A DNA stretch of 64,000 bases from the NCBI RefSeq assembly GCF_026151205.1, contig NC_087076.1:15956419-16020418 (forward strand). The letters run 5' to 3'. Shown here piece by piece: positions 54,901 to 63,900 of the stretch. The translations under genes and the position numbers were made by a program. The notes under the pieces were generated by a model that worked only from the letters and a program-made list of their open reading frames with translations, did not search any database and was not told the DNA's origin. Each line of letters starts with the position of its first letter. Position 1 is the first letter of the stretch. This DNA is from Bolinopsis microptera. Its lineage: Eukaryota; Ctenophora; Tentaculata; Lobata; Bolinopsidae.

Positions 54901-57900
54901 CACCCAACAAGTCGATGCTGTTGTTTGGAGGAAAAGTGGAACCGACGTTACAACTTTGTCTGGAAGCAACTATGTTGTATCTGCAGGAACTTACGGTTCC
55001 AACTCTCAAACTACAACACTAGCTGTTAAAGCTGCTGCTAATACAGCCGACTCAACTTACACTTGTGCTATCACATCTAATGAGTGGCTTCAGACTAATA
55101 AGGAAACGAATGTGATCCTAAGTGTTTTCGGTAAAGATTATCCCTTTGCTTACTTGGAAACTCAATCAATATTTATCAACTGTAAGAACTATTTTACCTT
55201 TCAGACCATTTTTTAACAATTTTTCAATATTCTAACCCGATTTTATTTTCAGCCGTACAATTTGTCGACAGAGCTGTCACCTCAAAAATAGATCAAGCTC
55301 TTACATGCACTATCAGTGGACTGTTGCAAACCACTCCTGTTACTTGGATAGGACCTGACAACAACGAAATATCTGTATCCGACACAAGCAATTATGTGAT
55401 TAACCAAGGAATATTTATTACTTCTAGCAAGGCCTCTACCTTGACTATAAAGCCGTCGGTTCTTAAATCTCTTCCCTCTACCTCTGTCTACAAATGTAAA
55501 CTCAAGTCCGCTGCTTATCCTGACTTTTCACCTGAAGTTGTGAACGAGATGACCCTTACTATACTGGAACTCGGTAATTTAGCGAAGATATTTTGTTTAA
55601 ATCGCTTCTTATTGACTGACGATTGGCGACCCATAACGTTTTGTATTGTTTCAACTACTGCCTCCATTCGTTAATATCTATTTTTCTTAAGGTGTTGAAG
55701 CAATCGGCAAAGAGGTCGAATCAGGAACAGATGCCACAATTTCTTGTATCGTTACTGGAATCACTCAACAACTTGATGCTATTGTCTGGAGAAAGGATGG
55801 CACCGATGTGACATCTTTGTCAGGAAGCAACTATGTTGTATCTGCAGGAACTTATGGTTCAAATTCTCAAACTACAACACTTACTGTAACAGCTGCTGCT
55901 AATACCGTTGACTCAATATACACATGTTTCATTTCTTCAGATGAGCATTTGGAGTCTGACAAGCCTACCCCTGTTACTTTGAATGTGTTTGGTAAGAACA
56001 TTTTTATACGAAAATTTATTACTTTAGATTAGGGGTTTAAGACGATTTAACGTTTATTTGTTATACTTCTTCTCATTTCCACATCATCTGTTTTTGTTGA
56101 CGATTTTACATTTGCAGAGGTAACTCTTGAGGACCGAACAGTTGTACCTGCCACGGATCAGACTATCACATGTTCGGTGTCTGGGTTATCACAGAACACA
56201 CCTGTAACATGGATTGGTCCTGATGATAACGAGATATCAGAGTCTGACACGAACAACTACTTGATCAGTCAAGGCAACTTTATTTTCACAAACAAAGCTG
56301 CCACTCTCACCATAACAGCAGCTAAGATGAGTTCCCTGTCCTCGGGAGCAGTTTTCAAATGTAAACTGAGGTCGTCTCTTTATCCAACTCACTCGCCTGA
56401 TGTAGTAAAGGAAATGGAACTTTCTTTCTTCACACTAGGTACATTTAACATAATCCTTTATTTATGATCGCTACATTTTATTAATCAATAATATGGTCAC
56501 TTTTAATTTTCAAAATCATAAGAACAACATTTAAAAATACGGTTTTTATAAAAGCGTAATATTCTGTCAAGCTTCCAATTTGAATATGCTCATTTCACAC
56601 TTGTTTGAGCTTTGGGTAATTATTTCTTGTTCAGATGTTCAAACGATTAACAAAGAAGTTGAATCTGGAACTGATGCAACCATCTCTTGTGTCATCACTG
56701 GTATAACAAAGAAGCTGGACTCGGTCATCTGGAGGAAATCTGGTACCGATGTTACATCTTTGTCAGGAAGCAACTATGTTGTATCTGCAGGAACTTACGG
56801 TTCCAACTCTCAAACTACAACACTTAGCGTTAAAGCTGCTGCTAATTCTGCTGACTCAACATACACTTGCGTCATAACATCAAATGAGTGGCTGCAATCT
56901 AACAAAGAAAGCACAGTGACACTGAACGTGTTTTGTAAGTTTAAATATCACAAGGGTTCCGAATGTTTGATTAATCAAAAATTTGTTAAAATTCAGCCTG
57001 GCATCTTAACTGTGTTTTTATATCAAATCACTTTTCAGCCGTTACCTTTGAAGATAAGACTGTTACTACTGCAACTGATCAAGATCTTATCTGTACGATC
57101 AGTGGATTGTCACAGGACACTCCTGTTACTTGGATAGATCCTGATAACAACGAGATATCAGACTCTGACACCAACAACTATGTCATTGCTCAAGGCAGTT
57201 TTATTTTTGGAAGCAAAGCCTCAACCTTGACCATCAAGACCGCGAAGTTCCCTTCTCTTTCTTCAGGAGATGTGTTCAAATGTAAACTAAAGTCTGCTCT
57301 CTATCCTACTGACTCCCCGGAGGTGGTGACTGAGATGACTTTGACTTTACTGTCTCTAGGTGAGTGATCAAACCAAACAAGGTTCAAAGGAAACGAAAAA
57401 TGAAGAGATATTTTAGTTTGTGGATCTTTATATGCTTTATTAAGCTTTGCTAAGCATGTTTATATGCTTTGAAACAAGTTAATTTACTGCATTAATTTTT
57501 AGATGTTCAACCAACAAACAAAGAAGTCGAGGAAGAAACTGATGCAACTATTTCGTGTGTTATCACCGGTATCACTCAACAACTTGATGCTGTTGTTTGG
57601 AGAAAGGATGGAACCGATGTAACATCTTTGTCTGGAAGCAACTATGTTGTATCTGCAGGGACTTACGGTTACAACACTCAAACTACAACACTTACTGTAA
57701 AAGCTGCTGCTAATACAGCTGACTCTACCTATACTTGTTCTATCACATCTGATGAGTGGCTTCAGACCAACAAGCAGACAGATGTGATCTTGAACGTCTT
57801 CGGTAAATAATATCCCCTTGCTTACTCTATTTATTAATTAACTTATCTTACTACAGAAAAATAATATACGGAATTTTGCACATTACTATTAAAAAATTTA

Positions 57901-60900
57901 TCAACGGAAACAATCACATTGTATTTTTAATTTATAATGCAATAATTATCCAATATATTAATTGAAACATTTTTCAGCCGTACAATTTAATGACGAATAT
58001 TTCTCCGCATCTGTTTTCTCAAAGAGAGACCACATTCTGACCTGCACCATCAGTGGACTATCCCAAGATAGTCCTGTAACATGGACTGATGATAGTAACA
58101 ATGTACTTGGCAATAGAGAAAATATCATTGATGACAATTATGCGGTAGATCAAGGATCATTCGTGTTTGGAAGCAAAGCCTCCACTTTGACGATCAGTAA
58201 TTCGTTATTTAAAATCGATCCTACATTCGACCCCACTGTTTTCAAATGTAAACTCAAGTCCGCTGCTTATCCTGACTTTTCACCTGAAGTTGTGAACGAG
58301 ATGACCCTTACCATATTGGAACTCGGTAAGATTAACATTTCGATTACATTTACCTATCACATACTAGATTTTGGGAATGCTCTTTTTTCACTAAATGTAA
58401 ATTTATTATATTATTCAACAAGCGAGTGCTTTTCTTCATCAGGCTATGTTTGTTCTTACAAATCTACTGTTAATGACTATAATAATCAATAGTAATAATG
58501 ATTTAATAGTCAACTATCATGACTTTTAATCAATTATCTAACTAATGCTCTAACTACTTTAAAGGTGTTGAAGCAATCAGTAAGGAAGTAGAGACTGGAA
58601 TAGATGCAACTATTTCTTGTATAGTTACTGGAATCTCCCAACAATTGGACGCTGTTGTTTGGAGTAAAGACGGCACCGATGTTACATCTTTGTCAGGAAG
58701 CAACTATGCTGTATCTGCAGGGCCTTACGGTTCCAACTCTCAAACTACAACACTCACTGTAAAGGCCGCTGCTAATACAGTGGATTCGACATATACTTGT
58801 GCTATCACTTCAAATGAGCATGAGGAATCTGACAAACCTACCTCTGTTACTTTGAATGTGTTTGGTAAGAATATTTTAATATACAACGTTTCTGAGATAT
58901 CATTCACTATCAACATAGTGATATTAGAAGGCGAAATTTGAAGATAAAATTAACAAACGTTTTAGAATCTGCGATTTTAGTCAAATAAAGAAAACGAAGC
59001 AATTTTTCCAGGTACTTTTACTCCCTTCTTAATTATTTCTTTACGATTGTAACTTTCTAACATTTGCAGAGGTGACTCTTGAGGACCGAACAGTTGTTCC
59101 TGCCACTGATCAGGCTATCACATGTTCGGTATCTGGGTTATCACAGAACACACCCGTAACATGGATTGGTCCTGATGATAACGAGATATCAGAGTCTGAC
59201 ACGAACAACTACTTGATCAGTCAAGGCAACTTTATTTTCACAAACAAAGCTGCCACTCTCACCATAACAGCAGCTAAGATGAGTTCCCTGACGTCTGGAG
59301 CAGTTTTCAAATGTAAACTGAGGTCGTCGCTTTATCCAACTCATTCACCTGATGTAGTAAAGGAAATGGAACTTTCTTTCTTCACACTAGGTAGATAGAT
59401 GACCCTTTAATTGATCGCTACATTTTATTATTCAATAATATGGTCATTTGATTAAGGGGGGGGGGGGGGGCCAATGGGTATTTTTTTGTGAAACTTGATT
59501 TCGAGATAGCAGTTGACCAACAAACTATTACCAGTGACCGAACTTTTGAGGGGGTCCCGGACCCCAACCGCCAAACGGTGCGCGCAGGGCAGCCACGCCC
59601 ATATTTGGTCCAAATTAGGCCCAATTTAGCCAAATACCCTGTACATGCCAACGTTTATGTTACTACTTTACTAGATAATCTACGAATTTTCGTTATATGA
59701 AAAATTTATCAAGGAAACAATAATCATTTTAATTATGATGCAAAAACCATATATAATTGGACATTTACAGCCACAATTTTGACGATTTTCTCCCATCATT
59801 TTTTCTCAAATAACCATATTTGTCAATTCAATAGTTGTAACATACTTATATGAAATGGTACTAATAAAAAATATCTTGTAATTTATAGCTTTAAATCATT
59901 CGTGTTTGGAAGCAAGGTCACTATGACGAAAATAATTCGTATTCAAAATGATCTAATTGCCCATTTTTCAAGTCGAATCTGCGCTATATCCGACTTTTCA
60001 CCTAATTGTAACAGAACCCTCTATATTAAATGTTTGACTTTTGAACATTTTTGAAATCAGATTCGTAATGCGCTTTCACTAGAAATTATTTTTTAAAAAA
60101 CGGATTTTTGATTTAGGCTCTTAAAAAATTAATGGCGCAAATTCAAAATTATATAATAAATGATTTCAGCAATTCTTTGGCTAAATCAATAACCCTACTA
60201 ATTTAAGTACTTAAAGGATGTTGAAGTCAATCAAAGAATGTAGAAAATTGAAAACAACTATTTTGAGTTATGATTACAATTGGACGTGGTATTGGAGTAA
60301 CGCGCAACCGAGTAATCATTTCAGACTATTTTTGCGGGGTTTTTCTCTACACACTATGTAACCGCTCTTAAACAGTATTCAACAAACTTACATTACAGAG
60401 ATGAAATATGTATTTAGGTTTGTACCAATTTTCAATATACAACGTTAAGATCATTCACATATCAAAATATTGATATTAAGGGGAATTTAAAGATAAATTC
60501 AAAAACTTAATTTTCGAATCATAGGAACAACATTTCGAAATACGTGATCTATCGAGATTTTAATTTGAATGTGCTCATGCTTGTTTGAGATTTGGGTAAT
60601 TATTTCTTTGCCAGGTGTTCAAGCGATTAACAAAGAAGTTGAATCTGGAACTGATGCAACCATCTCTTGTGTCATCACTGGTATAACCAACGACCTGGAC
60701 TCAGTCATCTGGAGGAAATCTGGTACCGATGTAACAACTTTGTCAGGAAGCAACTACGTTGTATCAGCAGGAACTTACGGTTCCAACTCTCAAACTACAA
60801 CACTCACTGTAAAAGCTGCTGTTAATACAGCTGACTCTACCTACACTTGTGCTATCACATCTAATGAGTGGCTGGAAACAAATAAAGAAACCTCTGTGGC

Positions 60901-63900
60901 ACTTAATGTCTTATGTAAGTTTTAGTTTATATTTTGCACCGTGATATTTAACGTGTTTTACAAGTTTAGATATTATATAAGGGTTACATATTATGTTCGG
61001 TTTAGCAAAAAATTCAGCCCGACATCTTTAGTGTGTCTTATATCAAAACTATTTTCAGCCGTTGGTTTGGAAGACAAGACTGTTACTACTGCAACTGATC
61101 AAGATATTATCTGCACGATCAGTGGATTGTCACAGGACACGCCTGTTACTTGGATAGATCCTGATAACAACGAAATATCAGACTCTGACACCAACAGCTA
61201 TGTCATTGCTCAAGGCAGTTTTATCTTTGGAAGGAAAGCATCAACCCTGACCATCAAGACCGCAAAGTTTGCTTCTCTATCTTCAGGAGATGTGTTCAAA
61301 TGTAAACTGAAGTCTGCTCTCTATCCTACTGACTCCCCGGAGGTGGTCAATGAGATGAGTCTGACTTTACTGTCTCTAGGTTAGTGATCAATATAAACTA
61401 TGCTCAAATCAAATTAGATTATCTATGTTAGCTGCGCAGGTATGCTTAAAGAGGTCATTTTTTATAATTGTTTTAAGAAAACCATATCAATTTGATATGT
61501 TTGAAATTAGTCTATTGATTGCATTGATTTTCAGAGGTTCAACCAAAAAACAAAGAAGTCGAGGAAGAAACCGATGCAACTATTTCGTGTGTTATCACCG
61601 GTATCACTCGACAACTTGATGCTGTTGTTTGGAGAAAGGATGGCACCGATGTAACATCTTTGTCAGGAAGCAACTATGTTGTATCTGCAGGAACTTACGG
61701 TTCCAACTCTCAAACTACTACACTTAGTGTAAAAGCTGCTGCTAATACAGTAGATTCAACCTACACTTGTGCTATCACATCAAATGAATGGCTTCAGACT
61801 AATAAAGAGACAAATGTCATCCTAAACGTTTTCGGTAAATATTATTCTTTTGTTTCCATATTTACAGTGGAAATTTGATAAATAAGATAGAAAGAAGTAT
61901 TTTTCTTTTGAGTTTGTTTTCCAGCAATTTTCTAATATCCTAACTTCTTCTTCAGCCGTACAATTCATCGATAGATCTGTCACACCAAAAATAGACCAAA
62001 CTCTTACTTGCACTATCAGTGGACTGTCCCAAAATACTCCGATTACATGGATAGGACCTGACAACAACGAAATTTCTGAATCCGACACCAGCGACTATGT
62101 GATTAATCAAGAAACATTTGTGTTTTCTAGCAAGGCCTCCACCTTGACTATAACGCCATCGGTTCTTGAATCTCTTCCCTCTACCTCTGTCTACAAATGT
62201 AAACTCAAGTCCGCTGCTTATCCTGACTTTTCACCTGAAGTTGTGAACGAGATGACCCTTACTATATTGGAACTCGGTAAAAATCATTAAAAGATGTGTT
62301 AGATAACCTTACAGTTGATCTCATAGTTATCAGGCAGTCTTTAATTCGTTTTAAAAGAGGGTGTTTCCCATGATTGTATTTTTGCCCAAAAGTCATATCT
62401 GCCCTTTTAACAATGATATAACACATCTCCTCTAAAGGTGTTGAGCCTACCAACAAAGAGGTGGAAAGTGGAACAGATACTACAGTTTCATGTTTCATTT
62501 CGGGTATCACCCGACAACTTGACGCTGTTGTTTGGAGAAAGGACGGCACCGATGTAACGACTTTGTCAGGAAGCAACTATGTTGTATCTGCAGGGCCTTA
62601 TGGTTCCAACTCTCAAACTACAACACTTACTGTAAAAGCTGCTGCTAATACAGCTGATTCCACTTTTACGTGTGCCATCACTTCTAACGAACACCTAGAG
62701 ACCAATAAAGAAACCTTTGTTACTTTGAACGTGTTTGGTAAGACATCTTATTGTATCAGATTAGTAGAAGCAATTAATTGTATAATTCTATCGAGTTTAT
62801 AACAAATAACACCTTGGCTTAGTTTCGTGCCCAACGATCACTCCGGTGAAGCGTCGGGAATTATTGCGCTTAGCACTCAACAACCAAGGAATTATTTTAT
62901 TATATTTACAACAAGCCATGCATGTTTCAGCCTTCCAACTCTTTTTCATAGTAGTGAATATTGTTCGTTATGATTATTATACTATTACTTATCATTTTCA
63001 TGCTATTACAGATGCGTCGTTGGATGACCGAACAGTTGTGCCTGCCACGGATCAGACTATCATATGTTCGGTGTCTGGGTTATCACAGAACACACCTGTA
63101 ACATGGATTGGTCCTGATGATAACGAGATATCAGAGTCTGACTCAAACAACTACTTGATCAGTCAAGGCAGTTTTATTTTCGGAAGCAAAGCTGCCACTC
63201 TGACCATAAAAGCAGCTAAGATGAGTTCCCTGACGTCTGGAGCAGTTTTCAAATGTAAACTGAGGTCGTCTCTTTATCCAACTCATTCGCCTGATGTAGT
63301 AAAAGAAATGGAACTTTCTTTTTATACCCTAGGTATACAGACTTTTTAAATGTACTTCCAATTTGTATGTTGATAAGAATTCGATTACTACCATTTGAAT
63401 ATGATTTTAGGATAATTTTGAATCTTTGATTTGACACGTTTATTCCACTTTTCTCACAACACTCATGATGGTAAATACTTAACCTGTTCTTATCTAAATT
63501 GCTTTTTCAGCGGTTCAAACTGTAAACAAGGAAGTACAATCTGGAGCTGATGCAACCATATCTTGTGTCATCACTGGTATTACCAAAAACCTGGACTCGG
63601 TCATCTGGAGGAAATCTGGTACCGATGTAACAACTTTGTCAGGAAGCAACTACGTTGTATCTGCAGGGACTTACGGTTCCAACTCTCAAACTACAACACT
63701 TACAGTAAAGGCTGCTGCTAATACTGCTGACTCTACCTACACTTGTGCTATCACATCTGATGAGTGGCTGGAAACAAATAAAGAAACCACCTGTGATATT
63801 AAACGTGTTTTGTGAGTCGAACTTTTGATTCAAGACATATATTTTCTAATGGCAAAAATAATTTGTAGCAAAAACAATTAATACTGCTGATACTGATATT

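Noticed and set aside
59418..59700. Opposite ORFs around the poly-G run
   Set aside because: They have no domain, overlap on both strands and depend on a homopolymer.
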